Shown here piece after piece: positions 17,114 to 27,431 of a DNA stretch of 64,000 bases (positions are counted from its first letter, which is position 1; each line of letters opens with the position of its first letter). The stretch is from contig CANLXL010000016.1 of the NCBI GenBank assembly GCA_947495125.1, positions 1 to 64,000 of the forward strand, in the 5' to 3' direction. Both the position numbers and the translations under genes were made by a program. The stretch is from an uncultured Flaviramulus sp. (lineage in GTDB: Bacteria > Bacteroidota > Bacteroidia > Flavobacteriales > Flavobacteriaceae). The notes beneath the pieces are model-generated. The model ran no database searches. It saw nothing but the letters and a program-made list of their open reading frames with translations, and was not told the DNA's origin.

Positions 17114-18253
17114 TTACCAATAGGTTTTTCTCTTTTGTTTTAAAGTATCTCTATCAATATCTTCTAGTAATTTTACTTCTTTCTCGATAAATGGGTCGTA
17201 CCAATCTGCTTTCTCTTTAGCCCATTCTATCCACTCTTTTTTTTCTTCATTTAATGTATTGGATTTAATAGCATAATCTTCAAACTCTTTAATATAGTTT
17301 CTAATATATTGTGATTTATGCCATCTAGTAGCTGTATGAAATAAGCCTTCAAAATTCTCTAATTCTGTATCTTTTCTACTCTGTAGTTCTTCTTCTTTCT
17401 GACGAATTTTTTCTTGTTTTTCACGCCAAATAGCATTTTCAATTTCATTCTTTTTATCTACTTTGGCTTTTATTTCAATCCATACCAAAATATCAGAAAG
17501 TTTATCTTCTAATGATTTGGTTTTAGTATCTGACCATTCTTTTATAGGGTATGACCTATCTAGTTTTAAACATAAATTTCCTGTAGCTTCAAGGTCAAAT
17601 TCATCCCAACTATTATTTGTTTCACGCTTTACTCTACGATTCTTTTCGGTTAATCTTATATTATAGGATTGGTCTTTAATAACTATTGTTGTACGATTTG
17701 AAACTGTAATTTTATAACCACGCTTTTCTATTACTTTTATTAAGGTGTCCATAAACCTTAATGCTCTTGAAAACAAATTTTCGGATACACTAATGCTTAA
17801 TACATTAGTATCATCTATTTGCATACTCCAGTCTCTGGATTTATTTCTAATCTTAACGGATTTATGATATGCCTTTGTTGCAAGTATGTATTTATGTGGT
17901 TTTGTTAGTTTTTCAGGTACTTTTAGAGATAACTCATCACTATTTTCAATTTCATTCTTTAGTTTGCTTTTTGCTTTGCTTGGTTGGTTATAAGATACCT
18001 GACCTTTCTCGTTAAGATAGAGTATTATGGTGCTATCCTTTCCTTTATCAGTTTGAAAAGGTGTTATGGATACTTCTTTGTTGTGTTTTATTTTTTGCCA
18101 ATGACCAGTTTTTGGAAGAGACACATTGTGTTTCTTGCAAATCTTACGCAAACTATATGCATCAAAATTCAACTCTTTTGCTAATGTTGTAATTGGTTTA
18201 GACCAAACCAAATCATATAATTCTCTTCGTGTAAGTCCTTTTCTATTAGACAT
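17114..18253 (-). CDS. HTH and coiled-coil protein at the end of the defence operon
   Basis: A 379-residue protein of a family I cannot name. Residues about 8-55 (LTRRELYDLVWSKPITTLAK, then LRKICKKHNVSLPKTGHW) match a helix-turn-helix-like N-terminus seen in many uncharacterised bacterial proteins. The middle is mixed alpha/beta with several basic strands, and residues about 265-310 are a charged coiled coil (REKQEKIRQKEEELQSRK). The C-terminus is helical with WIEWAKEKADWYDPF. It begins 17 bases after the DUF3800 gene stop and is the last gene of the operon. A DNA-recognition or adaptor role is possible but unproved. Confidence 0.7.
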   Translation of the reverse strand: MSNRKGLTRRELYDLVWSKPITTLAKELNFDAYSLRKICKKHNVSLPKTGHWQKIKHNKEVSITPFQTDKGKDSTIILYLNEKGQVSYNQPSKAKSKLKNEIENSDELSLKVPEKLTKPHKYILATKAYHKSVKIRNKSRDWSMQIDDTNVLSISVSENLFSRALRFMDTLIKVIEKRGYKITVSNRTTIVIKDQSYNIRLTEKNRRVKRETNNSWDEFDLEATGNLCLKLDRSYPIKEWSDTKTKSLEDKLSDILVWIEIKAKVDKKNEIENAIWREKQEKIRQKEEELQSRKDTELENFEGLFHTATRWHKSQYIRNYIKEFEDYAIKSNTLNEEKKEWIEWAKEKADWYDPFIEKEVKLLEDIDRDTLKQKRKTYW

Positions 18254-18270
18254 TAAAAATGATTTCTATA

Positions 18271-19338
18271 TTATTTGAACGCTTGTGGAAAGTTAATTGC
18301 TAAAAAGTCAAGTGGATTTATTCCCTTACCTTCTGTTAAGCCTAATGCTTCTGGTGACACATCATCTGTAGGCCATATACTGTGTGCATTTGACAGCTGA
18401 AAGAGTTTTGATTCTTTTATTTGATTTGAAAACTTTTGAAATTTGCCCTCTTCGTTGTTATAGGCAGACGCCAATGCACTTGCAATTAAATCTGCACATT
18501 GAACACCAAATACCTCTTTAGAATCTACCAATTCTAGAGAATTGATTTGATGAGGAAATGTCATTGTTCTATTATCGAAGCCTATTTCAATTGTTTTAGC
18601 ATTGGCTTCCCGCAATTTGAGCGTTTCTTCAATATATTTATTATAATGCTCTAACTGTTTTGACTGGTCAAACCTCACTTCAATTTTCTGTTTTAAAAAT
18701 TTGGACCACTTATCACTCAATACTAAAAATGTAGAAAATGTAACATCAATCGAAAATTTATCAATTGCAGTCATTACCTCATCTATGTGTTTTTTACTTT
18801 CTATAATAGGCTTAAGAATTAGCTTTTCATCTATTTGGTTATATAATTCATTTGCCAGAGTGTAAAAATTATTTATATCTGCTTGTTCTTTTGTTCTTAT
18901 CATAACTACAAAGGATTCCAAGAATATTTTAAATAATTGTTTGTTCCAATAAAAATTACCAAAATAGAATAGCCAATTTGTATAAGCTATGTGACGACCG
19001 TGTAAGTATAGGTCATAGCCTTTATGATGAAAAACTGTTTCTACCAACAAATCTACCACATAACCACAAGTGGCAAAGCCTTTATTAGTATAGGATAAGA
19101 AAATATGGTTTTCATTAATCCATTTACTATTGAGAAATGTTAATACTTTTTGACGGCCAGCACCACTATTTTTTAGGTTTTTAAAATGTAATTCACCATC
19201 TAAATCGAAATCACTTTTTATCTCATTTTGTTGTTCAATATTATAATTTACAGACGCTAAAACAAAAACACGTTGGTCTTGATTTAACATATCCTGACCT
19301 GTATTGCCTGCTTCATCAAAGTATATTGTGTTTCCCAT
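18271..19338 (-). CDS. DUF3800 domain protein
   Basis: 355 residues. The N-terminus NTIYFDEAGNTGQ is the signature of DUF3800, an RNase H-like-fold family common in defence and mobile regions; the Asp and Glu here and the Asp of QCADLIASALASAYNN near residue 275 are candidate catalytic acids. A FHLKNLK motif near residue 50 fits the family. A nuclease role is inferred from fold, not shown. It starts eight bases after the DrmB-like gene and is followed 17 bases later by the HTH/coiled-coil gene, so it belongs to the same transcript. Confidence 0.8.
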   Translation of the reverse strand: MGNTIYFDEAGNTGQDMLNQDQRVFVLASVNYNIEQQNEIKSDFDLDGELHFKNLKNSGAGRQKVLTFLNSKWINENHIFLSYTNKGFATCGYVVDLLVETVFHHKGYDLYLHGRHIAYTNWLFYFGNFYWNKQLFKIFLESFVVMIRTKEQADINNFYTLANELYNQIDEKLILKPIIESKKHIDEVMTAIDKFSIDVTFSTFLVLSDKWSKFLKQKIEVRFDQSKQLEHYNKYIEETLKLREANAKTIEIGFDNRTMTFPHQINSLELVDSKEVFGVQCADLIASALASAYNNEEGKFQKFSNQIKESKLFQLSNAHSIWPTDDVSPEALGLTEGKGINPLDFLAINFPQAFK

Positions 19339-19346
19339 ATCAAAAA

Positions 19347-21335
19347 CTATCTTATTAAATTTTTAAAAAATCCATATTCTTCATCAATTAGTAATGAACG
19401 GTCCAGGAATGAGTTAAACTCTTCGCAAGCATTTTCAGGAATAAGCGTACAACTATAGCACGCGGCCATATTTAAGCCACCAATGCCCTGTCCATCATCT
19501 GTATTATAGCATATTGGGTCTGATGCGCAGTCTGTCGCTCTCCTCAGTGCTGATTTTAATAAGCCCAGCATTCTTGTTTCTGGTGATTGAGAAACTAAAC
19601 CACCGTAACTACCTTCTGCGCCTGCAATAGTGTACAACAATACACCTTGCATTTGATTTTTGTCCACAAACAATCTTTCATTTAATGAGGTTGAAGGATA
19701 ACCGCATAGAAATTCTAATTCTTTTATTAGTAAATGTGAAAGCGTATGTACCAATAGGAAGCGTATTAAATGCTCTCTATTAACTGTCATCCCAAACTTC
19801 TCCTTTACGGAGCGGTATGCGTGACTTTCAACATTTGTACATAGCTTGTTAATCTTCTTTTTGAAAATTTCATTCTTTTCAGCTTTTGTTATCCAGTTAT
19901 CAATCTTTTCGTTTGATAATGCAATAAAAATACCTTCTCCAAAACTCTCGATTGCAGGTAAATATTTGGTTTTATCTTCCCATTTAGATGTAAACTTCTT
20001 TTCAATTAGCACCTGAGTTTCGTCCATTTCAGAAAAGAAATCATCATTTGTAAGTGGCTCTTGACGCGTATATCCTACTTGAACAGTGGTCATTTTAATA
20101 CGCCTTAAACCTATAAGTTGCTCAAAGCCATAATTGGTTAATGTCTCAAGTTTTTCTTTCTTAAATATTAAGTTTTCATCCTCGTCTGTAAAATCAGTAT
20201 TGGTATTTTTAACTAAGAAATTATACTCATAAAGTCGATACTCTAATTCTGGTATGTATATGTTGTTATTATCATTTTCTAAAATCTTTTTGATTTGTTC
20301 TAATGGATATTCCTCTTCTAATGCCTCATATATGAACTCTGCATCTTTGCCTTTAGCCTTAAATCTATTTATCTTTTCAATATGCTTGTTACGCACTCCT
20401 TTATCTGTGGGTAAAAATATACTGGATACCAGGATTGGATAATAGACACTATTACTACTTCGGATTACCGGTTTATAAAAAACTTTTGATTCCTTACCTG
20501 CATCGTGACGTTCTAAAAGTTCAGCTTCAGAAAAGTATTTCCTTTCGCGTAAACCAAAGAGACCAGATAGGTTCATTATTTGCCCTTTATGGCTACAACC
20601 ATCATTCATACATTTGACACTGATACCTGCTAAATCCGAGAACTTTGTGGATTTTGTATAGCGTAGGTCTGGATTTGCACAGCACAATGCTTCATAATCC
20701 AATAGCACTGAACCACTTTCTGAATCTTCATCTTTTACAGCTTTTTGAGCTTTATTCCATCTTTTCCAAGGTATCTCTTTAATATCTCCAGTAGGTGCGG
20801 TCATTATAAAGCGAACTTGTTCTAATTCTGGTGCAAATTTGCTTCCTCTTTTCGCATAACAGACACCGCATTTAGGTGGTGCAAATTCTTTTTTAGTTGC
20901 ATTAGGTTTAGCTAATTCCCATTCTCGCCACCATTCTTTTATATGTTTAAATCTTTTACAAGAATTACAATAAAACCACTTTGGGAAAAATGATGCACTT
21001 ATGGTATCATTTATATGTTCTGGAATATCGGCTCTACTTGAAGACGATACATTATCAGGCACGTATACAAATGCTTCTAATTTCTCAAACCCATCTTTAT
21101 GAGATAGTCGCTGTAATAAACGTTCATCGTTGATATGGTATGAATTGTCAATAAATGTTTTACCATCCTGTTTATTAAAATGGAAAAATGGCCACTCATC
21201 AAATTTATCAATCATTAATGCACCAAATGGTGTTTCTATAATTGAACCTGAACCACCATAAGAACTTATGGCTTTTCGTGTTTGAATTTTAACAAACTTA
21301 TTATCGGCTGCTTTTTTATTTCTTCTTATTGCCAT
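19347..21335 (-). CDS. DrmB-like DUF1998 protein
   Basis: 662 residues. The N-terminal ISSYGGSGSIIETPFGALMI matches the start of DISARM DrmB proteins. A zinc site follows (FYCNSCKRFK near 120 and PPKCGVCYAKRG near 155). The C-terminal DUF1998 shows LLVHTLSHLLIKELEF, AGAEGSYGGLV and a Cys-rich end (ASDPICYN, MAACYSCTLIPENACEEFN). In DISARM, DrmB partners the DrmA helicase and clamps DNA. It overlaps the helicase gene by 10 bases, so the pair is translationally coupled. No phospholipase-D DrmC gene follows; a DUF3800 gene takes that place. Confidence 0.88.
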   Translation of the reverse strand: MAIRRNKKAADNKFVKIQTRKAISSYGGSGSIIETPFGALMIDKFDEWPFFHFNKQDGKTFIDNSYHINDERLLQRLSHKDGFEKLEAFVYVPDNVSSSSRADIPEHINDTISASFFPKWFYCNSCKRFKHIKEWWREWELAKPNATKKEFAPPKCGVCYAKRGSKFAPELEQVRFIMTAPTGDIKEIPWKRWNKAQKAVKDEDSESGSVLLDYEALCCANPDLRYTKSTKFSDLAGISVKCMNDGCSHKGQIMNLSGLFGLRERKYFSEAELLERHDAGKESKVFYKPVIRSSNSVYYPILVSSIFLPTDKGVRNKHIEKINRFKAKGKDAEFIYEALEEEYPLEQIKKILENDNNNIYIPELEYRLYEYNFLVKNTNTDFTDEDENLIFKKEKLETLTNYGFEQLIGLRRIKMTTVQVGYTRQEPLTNDDFFSEMDETQVLIEKKFTSKWEDKTKYLPAIESFGEGIFIALSNEKIDNWITKAEKNEIFKKKINKLCTNVESHAYRSVKEKFGMTVNREHLIRFLLVHTLSHLLIKELEFLCGYPSTSLNERLFVDKNQMQGVLLYTIAGAEGSYGGLVSQSPETRMLGLLKSALRRATDCASDPICYNTDDGQGIGGLNMAACYSCTLIPENACEEFNSFLDRSLLIDEEYGFFKNLIR

Positions 21336-24300
21336 TCAAAATTAGATTTAATTCTTATAAACGTATCGGTATCAATTTCTCTCATTGATTGCATTACCGT
21401 CCAATCTATTGCGCTTTCATTCTTGTCCGATGGTTTCTTGAGTAATCTTTTATATTTTAAGTCGTTAGATGCTCTTGCTTTGCTTTCCCAATCTTCAACA
21501 ACATTTTGATACCTGCGCTCAAAATAGACCATCATCTCTTTATTATTAACTCCAAATCGTTGTTCAATAAAGTCTCTATATGCTTTCGCGAAAGCGGATT
21601 TAAAATTTGCAGCATCATTATCCTTATTTAGTTTGGGATATTTGTTTCGAATATAGGCAACCAAAGAAGTCGTAAGCATTTTGTCGATAGTACTCTCTGT
21701 AAAAGGTGTGATACTTAACGGTTCTACACATTTATAGAAGGCTTGATGAAAGTTTATGAAGTGTTCAAAGTACGATTTTTCTCTTGCTCTATTTGGGTCT
21801 AATAGAGACACTACTAAACCGTTTGTTTTACGACCTACTCGACTGGATGCCTGTATGTATTCTGCAATATTTTTTGGCATACCATTTATGAGCATAACAT
21901 TCAGCCTACTGATATCTATACCTACAGAAATCATATTAGTCGCCAATACAAAATCCACCACATCATTTAAATATTTATATCCATTATCTGAGGTAACAAT
22001 GTTTTTTTCATCAAAAGGAAGTTCTAATTCTTTAAGAATAGACTTAATACGTGAGCTTTCAACACGACTTGTTAACTCTTCCGTACGAGATGATATCCCT
22101 GCAAAATTGAATCTATAATCATCAATGGGATTGAATAAATCTTCTAAACGGTATTGCAATGTGGATGCAAAATTTGATACTTCATCGCCCACTTTATTAA
22201 AAATTTTACCAACATCTTTTAAGCTGTTATAATAAGATACAATTGTCCAATAGTTATTCGCAAAATCCTCAGTTTCCTTATTTCTATAAACTTCGAGACG
22301 AGATACAAAAAGATGTGCTAATACCTGTAATTGTGTGTCTATAGATGTTTTACCTGTTGGCATAAAGCCTATATAGCGCCTTTTACTTTTTGTGCTTTCT
22401 CTTGAAAAGAAGCTATCATTATGGTTGATACCTGAAGGTGGAAAAATATTAACTTTACGATTACCATATAGTTTTTCAATTTGATATTGGGTGTTTCTTG
22501 TAGTTGCAGTGGATGAAATAATCTTAGGTGCAATACCATTTTTAGTACACAATAGTTCAATTGTAGATTCATATAATGCTGTTATTGAACCTAAGGGACC
22601 ATTTAATAAGTGTAATTCATCTTGAATTATTAAGTCTGGTGGTAATCCGTTATCTGTATTTGCCTTAAAGAAATTATGCGCTTCTTCTTGCCACGCTAAC
22701 ATTGCAAATTTATCTACTGTACCAAATAATAGTGTAGGTGGATTCTTGTATAGGTTTTCATCAACTACTTGAATAGGTAACTTTTCGTGAAAATGACATT
22801 GTTTATTTATACAGGATACTTTTAACTCACCTTTATTCACTTTAAAACCATAACGCCAGATTGTTACTTCTTTAGAGTTTTTTTCTTTGGAAACCGATTT
22901 AGTACCACACCAAGGGCAACTACTAATCTGAAATACATTTTTGCGTTCAGGGTTTCCTTTATCACCTTTAAGCGCCTCTTCATCCATTTGAGAAACATAA
23001 ATGCTTGCTCCATTATCCCCAGGCACTTTATTCGGTGTTGATGCTTGTCCTACCCATAAACCAATACTTATGGGTTCTTCCTTTAAAGCGTCTTTAAATT
23101 CTGCATGTGAACGCATAAACTCAAGCGTTGCAATTAATCGAGATGCACGTTCAAATTGTTGTGCTGTTAATAAGCGTAACGTGTATCGCATAATAACACT
23201 TGTACCACCATAATCACTCTCATTGCTAATTCTTCTAAAAGCTATTGTAAATGCTGCTACTGCTAAATATGCCTCTGTTTTGCCACCACCAGTAGGAAAC
23301 CAAATAAGGTCAACTGTATTATTTACCTTACGTTTTTCTGGTTGTGCTATTTCATCTAAACTTAGTAATAGAAAAGCTAATTGAAACGGTCTGTATTTGG
23401 GTACGAAGCCTAAATTTTTGAGCGTGTTGTATTGTTCAAAGTAACTAAGTCTATTGGCGTTGATTGATTTGTCAATTTCAAATAAGTCTTTTTCAGTCTT
23501 ACCTAATCTTTTGTCATTAGACACAATCAACTGTATTAACATTGCTGTATTAGCTAATTGAAAGGCTTCAAAAACTTTTTCATTATCCAACAAACTGATG
23601 TTATCTCTAAGTCGCTTGTAATTTTGCTCTTGTCTATTTATTATCCTTTCCGCAACAAATTTCTCATTAGAATTGAGCCTATTTTTTTCTTGAACTTGTT
23701 CGTTTATCCATTGCTCATAGCTGGTTACAAAATCTACCAAGTTTGCTTTAATTTCTTCTTTAGATAATCCCCAAATAGAGAGATTACGCATATCTAAAGC
23801 TTTGTCTAAGCTACTATCTTCAAATTCATTTATAACGTCGTTAATATTCTGCTCTGGTAAGAATGTAGATTGCACCGTTTTTGTATTCTCATCCCATACT
23901 ACCGAGCAATTGTGACCAATACCATAACTTTTAATATTTCGATAAATCAATTCTATTTCCTCTGCTTCTTCATCTTTGATTTCATCATCTGATGCGTACG
24001 TATTTAAGCTATTGTCTTTATATTCTATAAGACCATTTGATTGTACTTTTATACTTCCTTGAAATAAGGATTTAAAGTTTAGGTTTTCTGACCTGTTGGA
24101 AAAGCGGTTTGCAGGGTGGTCATCAGAACGATTAACCAACTGGATTTTTACAAATCTTGCCCTATTATCTTCATAGACCTTTATATTGTAACCTGCATCT
24201 GTTAGTTTGTGTATCTCAATAGGGAAATTAAAGGAAATAGGGGATTTAAAGGATTTCTGTACGCTAATAGTTTCTTTAAAAGTAAATGGTCTCCTTTTCC

Positions 24301-25051
24301 AAGCCCTACCTAATAATTTTTCTAATTTACCAATGTGATAGTATGCGGAAAAACAACCTCCCTCTTCTGTTTGTCTTGTTAAATTCTTTCTGTTTTTAAA
24401 TTCGTCAAACTGTCCATATTCTCCATTTGCTCTTTCAGGATTTTTCTGTTCTCCTTTCAGTTCTCTATTCAAAAACATATAGCCATCCTCATATTTCAAA
24501 GCATCTCGGAATGGCAGCGGATGCGGAATACTTTCCTCAAAGAATGAATCGTACCCAGCCTTAGAAATTTTTATTTTTCTTTCTTCAGTTTTTGCCTGAG
24601 TATATAAACCAAAAGAAAATTCAACATCTATGTCCTTAATTGACTTATCTAAAGCTATTGTAATACCAATATTAGTAGGGAAAAAGCTGTTTGTATCTAA
24701 ATTAAAATCTTGGCGCTTAACTTTTACCTCTTCTTGCTTTTTCCCAAAATCCTTAGTTTCCTCAATATCTGCTTCTTGATTTTCTAAGGTGTTTTCTTCT
24801 TCATTTTCATCTGTAATTAATGATTCACTTTCTAACGCTGCATCATCTGCATCTGCTTGCGTTTGCGGCGACACTGACTTGTTTGGAAACAACACACCAC
24901 TAAAATATCTTGGTAATGGATAATCTGAAATAATTTCTTCTTCATCGGGAAGACCCCACATATCAGAACCTGGACCTATCATTCCTCTTTGAATACGGTC
25001 TTGAAATAGTTGTCTTGCTTTTTTATCTATGGCATCAGTTTGATTCTTCAT
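21326..25051 (-). CDS. DrmA-like superfamily 2 helicase
   Basis: 1241 residues. The N-terminal GPGSDMWGLPDEE followed by YPLPRYFSGVLFPNK is the conserved DrmA opening. Walker A is WFPTGGGKTEAYLA near residue 587, the DExH box is QDELHLLNGPLGSI near 810, and motif VI is QASSRVGRKTNGLVVSL near 1070. A Cys cluster (CPWCGTK, CINKQCHFHE near 715-755) lies between the helicase motifs. Residues about 70-105 are acidic linker. DrmA proteins are DNA translocases of DISARM. It overlaps the upstream gene by 17 bases and the DrmB-like gene by 10, so three large proteins are coupled in translation. Confidence 0.9.
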   Translation of the reverse strand: MKNQTDAIDKKARQLFQDRIQRGMIGPGSDMWGLPDEEEIISDYPLPRYFSGVLFPNKSVSPQTQADADDAALESESLITDENEEENTLENQEADIEETKDFGKKQEEVKVKRQDFNLDTNSFFPTNIGITIALDKSIKDIDVEFSFGLYTQAKTEERKIKISKAGYDSFFEESIPHPLPFRDALKYEDGYMFLNRELKGEQKNPERANGEYGQFDEFKNRKNLTRQTEEGGCFSAYYHIGKLEKLLGRAWKRRPFTFKETISVQKSFKSPISFNFPIEIHKLTDAGYNIKVYEDNRARFVKIQLVNRSDDHPANRFSNRSENLNFKSLFQGSIKVQSNGLIEYKDNSLNTYASDDEIKDEEAEEIELIYRNIKSYGIGHNCSVVWDENTKTVQSTFLPEQNINDVINEFEDSSLDKALDMRNLSIWGLSKEEIKANLVDFVTSYEQWINEQVQEKNRLNSNEKFVAERIINRQEQNYKRLRDNISLLDNEKVFEAFQLANTAMLIQLIVSNDKRLGKTEKDLFEIDKSINANRLSYFEQYNTLKNLGFVPKYRPFQLAFLLLSLDEIAQPEKRKVNNTVDLIWFPTGGGKTEAYLAVAAFTIAFRRISNESDYGGTSVIMRYTLRLLTAQQFERASRLIATLEFMRSHAEFKDALKEEPISIGLWVGQASTPNKVPGDNGASIYVSQMDEEALKGDKGNPERKNVFQISSCPWCGTKSVSKEKNSKEVTIWRYGFKVNKGELKVSCINKQCHFHEKLPIQVVDENLYKNPPTLLFGTVDKFAMLAWQEEAHNFFKANTDNGLPPDLIIQDELHLLNGPLGSITALYESTIELLCTKNGIAPKIISSTATTRNTQYQIEKLYGNRKVNIFPPSGINHNDSFFSRESTKSKRRYIGFMPTGKTSIDTQLQVLAHLFVSRLEVYRNKETEDFANNYWTIVSYYNSLKDVGKIFNKVGDEVSNFASTLQYRLEDLFNPIDDYRFNFAGISSRTEELTSRVESSRIKSILKELELPFDEKNIVTSDNGYKYLNDVVDFVLATNMISVGIDISRLNVMLINGMPKNIAEYIQASSRVGRKTNGLVVSLLDPNRAREKSYFEHFINFHQAFYKCVEPLSITPFTESTIDKMLTTSLVAYIRNKYPKLNKDNDAANFKSAFAKAYRDFIEQRFGVNNKEMMVYFERRYQNVVEDWESKARASNDLKYKRLLKKPSDKNESAIDWTVMQSMREIDTDTFIRIKSNFEWQ

Positions 25052-27428
25052 CGTCTGTGATTGCTTTACTTTCTATTGTTCTTACGGGTGCTGCACTTTT
25101 TACAAAAGCTTGTATTTCTTCTGTTTGAAATTTGGACAGCATTTTACCTGTATTTTTTCCCTCTGATACGATGTAATCCATCACATCATCACTAAGGTCT
25201 CTACCTAAACTTATCATTAAGCCTCGGTAAAACCGTTTTACCTTTATTAATTCTACGAATGATTTATTAAGTGATTCATCTTCAAACAACATTTTCATAG
25301 CTCTTAATTCGTTATCGCTATGCGGAAAACGTTCTTTATCTTCCTTATTCAGCCACTTTGAAATAGTTACTACGTTTGTTATTTTACTTCCTTTTGCTTT
25401 AAGCGAGCTTAATAATCGTTCTTTGTCGTAATGTCTATCCTTTTCAGTCCTTTTTAAAAAATATCTTGATAATGACTGTTTCCACAGCATTGACATCTTC
25501 TCAACCTCTTGGAATCTTCCATTACTATCTTCTTGCGAAGCAATATCAAATAAGCGTTCTTTGGATAAATTGTTATAGACTCTAACCGTATCGCCAGGTA
25601 GCACGTTATACGTTTTAGATTTTATCCATTTGCCATTCTTTTTTATTAATACTGTTTTTGAGCCATCATACACTAAAGGTTCCATAATGTCTTGAAAATT
25701 GATACGGTAATTAACTTGTTTATGTGATTCATAATCATAAGTTCTTTCTGAGCGGTTGGTTCTTGAGTAGAAGCCATCCATAATGTCTTCCAATGATTTG
25801 TTTTCTGTAACTTCTTTAAGTTTAACTTTAAATTCTAATGCTGTGAGTTTTTTACGGTCTTTAGACTGGTATTCAGTAATAAGGCTATTGTCATATTTAT
25901 CTACATACGTCTTTATAACCTTAGCTTCTTCTGGATAGGAAAGAAAATAAAAACGATGTTGTGAGTTGATTGCAAAATCAAGGATTTCATCATAGTATTT
26001 ACCATTATTGTAAAGGCTAAGTACATATACTTTTACACTAGCTTTTAAACTGTTTTGTAACGATTTGAACTCTTTAATACTGCAAATTCTGTTATGTTTT
26101 ATTTTAAATTCTTCTCTCCAGTTTTCTACTAATCGTTTTGGAACAATCAAGTAATCTACAAAACTTAACTGCTGTAGATACTTTAATTTATTGTTGCTGA
26201 AGTTTTCAAAAATAGCATCAATATGTAGCCTTAATCGTCCTTGTACCTCTGTATCATCAAGCTCTAAATCGTAGAAATCTTGTTCGATAGTTTCTGATGC
26301 CACTTTTTTAAGTAAATGCTGTACAAACTCCACTTGCGATAAATTGCGACTGTTATTAGACTTTGCTAAAACCAACGCATACAAAAACCTTCGTAGTCGT
26401 TTTACGTTAAGCAATGACATACTATTTTCCTTTTCAAGTGTACTTAAATAGTCCATAAGACTATCTGTTTTTTCTTGAAAGGCAACATCTTCAATATTGA
26501 TTACTTTTATTTCGCCTGGTGCTTTATCTTCTAAATATTCAAACTCAGGAAAGGTCCATTTCCATTTTAGGAATTGGTTTTGTTCATCATTAAAGCCTTC
26601 ACTTCCTAAGATGATACAATTAGGTATATCCTCATTTCTAAGTGCTAAACGTATTTTAGTACTAATATCATCTTTGTATTTGTTTTTGCCTATGACTACA
26701 AGCGTTTCTATATCAATACCTTTATCTAAGACATAGGTTTGTAATGTGTCGTAATCTGGGACACAATAAATCATTGGTTCTATAGGAATATGATTCCAGC
26801 TCTCTGCTCCAGAACGAGCTATCCAGCGCATAGGAATAGCTTTTTTTACGTTGATATCTATATACTTCTGAGATTTCAGTTCTACATCAAACTCCTTTTT
26901 AGACATTATAATTGCAGACTTGTACTTAAATTGAGAAGGAACGTTTTTAATATCAAATATCAGGTTATACAATTTCCTATATTCTGTTAATCTTGCTCTT
27001 GGGATTTTATTAATTAGCTCTGCATCTACTACTGCATAACGTTTTAATTGTTTAGCGTTTATATATTTAGTACCATTCTTGTTTTTTAAAATACAATCTT
27101 TGCCATCAAACTTAATCAGAACTAATCGCTCCCCAGAAGGATGTTGTAATACTGTACCAGGTTTAAATGAAGTAGCGTCGTCACAAAAGTTTTTAAAGAA
27201 GAGAGAAATAGCTACTGATAATACCGCAGGAAATTGAGATAATGCAGGTAACTCTTTATCAAAAGATTCTATAAATAAGTTATCTTCTTTATTAATGGCT
27301 TTATCCATTAAAAAAAAGTTAATAGCTTGAAAATCTGAAAGATTTAATGCTTCTAAATGATACTCTTTAGTTAAGTACTCCTTAGCTTTATTTATTAACT
27401 CTTGTGTATAGGTTTGGATTTCTTGCAT
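25035..27428 (-). CDS. Large protein in the DrmE position, function unknown
   Basis: 797 residues with no catalytic motif I can recognise. The segment near residues 220-300 (IPIEPMIYCVPDYDTLQTYV, then IETLVVIGKNKYKDD) looks like a Rossmann-type alpha/beta unit, and NCIILGSEGF follows. The C-terminal third is rich in Lys, Arg and Glu helices, with a beta segment NVLPGDTVRVYNN near 610. Class 2 DISARM loci carry a large unknown protein, DrmE, beside DrmA; position, size and lack of motifs fit, so DrmE-like is my best guess, held with moderate confidence. It starts three bases after the Argonaute stop and overlaps the helicase gene. Confidence 0.6.
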   Translation of the reverse strand: MQEIQTYTQELINKAKEYLTKEYHLEALNLSDFQAINFFLMDKAINKEDNLFIESFDKELPALSQFPAVLSVAISLFFKNFCDDATSFKPGTVLQHPSGERLVLIKFDGKDCILKNKNGTKYINAKQLKRYAVVDAELINKIPRARLTEYRKLYNLIFDIKNVPSQFKYKSAIIMSKKEFDVELKSQKYIDINVKKAIPMRWIARSGAESWNHIPIEPMIYCVPDYDTLQTYVLDKGIDIETLVVIGKNKYKDDISTKIRLALRNEDIPNCIILGSEGFNDEQNQFLKWKWTFPEFEYLEDKAPGEIKVINIEDVAFQEKTDSLMDYLSTLEKENSMSLLNVKRLRRFLYALVLAKSNNSRNLSQVEFVQHLLKKVASETIEQDFYDLELDDTEVQGRLRLHIDAIFENFSNNKLKYLQQLSFVDYLIVPKRLVENWREEFKIKHNRICSIKEFKSLQNSLKASVKVYVLSLYNNGKYYDEILDFAINSQHRFYFLSYPEEAKVIKTYVDKYDNSLITEYQSKDRKKLTALEFKVKLKEVTENKSLEDIMDGFYSRTNRSERTYDYESHKQVNYRINFQDIMEPLVYDGSKTVLIKKNGKWIKSKTYNVLPGDTVRVYNNLSKERLFDIASQEDSNGRFQEVEKMSMLWKQSLSRYFLKRTEKDRHYDKERLLSSLKAKGSKITNVVTISKWLNKEDKERFPHSDNELRAMKMLFEDESLNKSFVELIKVKRFYRGLMISLGRDLSDDVMDYIVSEGKNTGKMLSKFQTEEIQAFVKSAAPVRTIESKAITDDEESN

Positions 27429-27431
27429 ATT

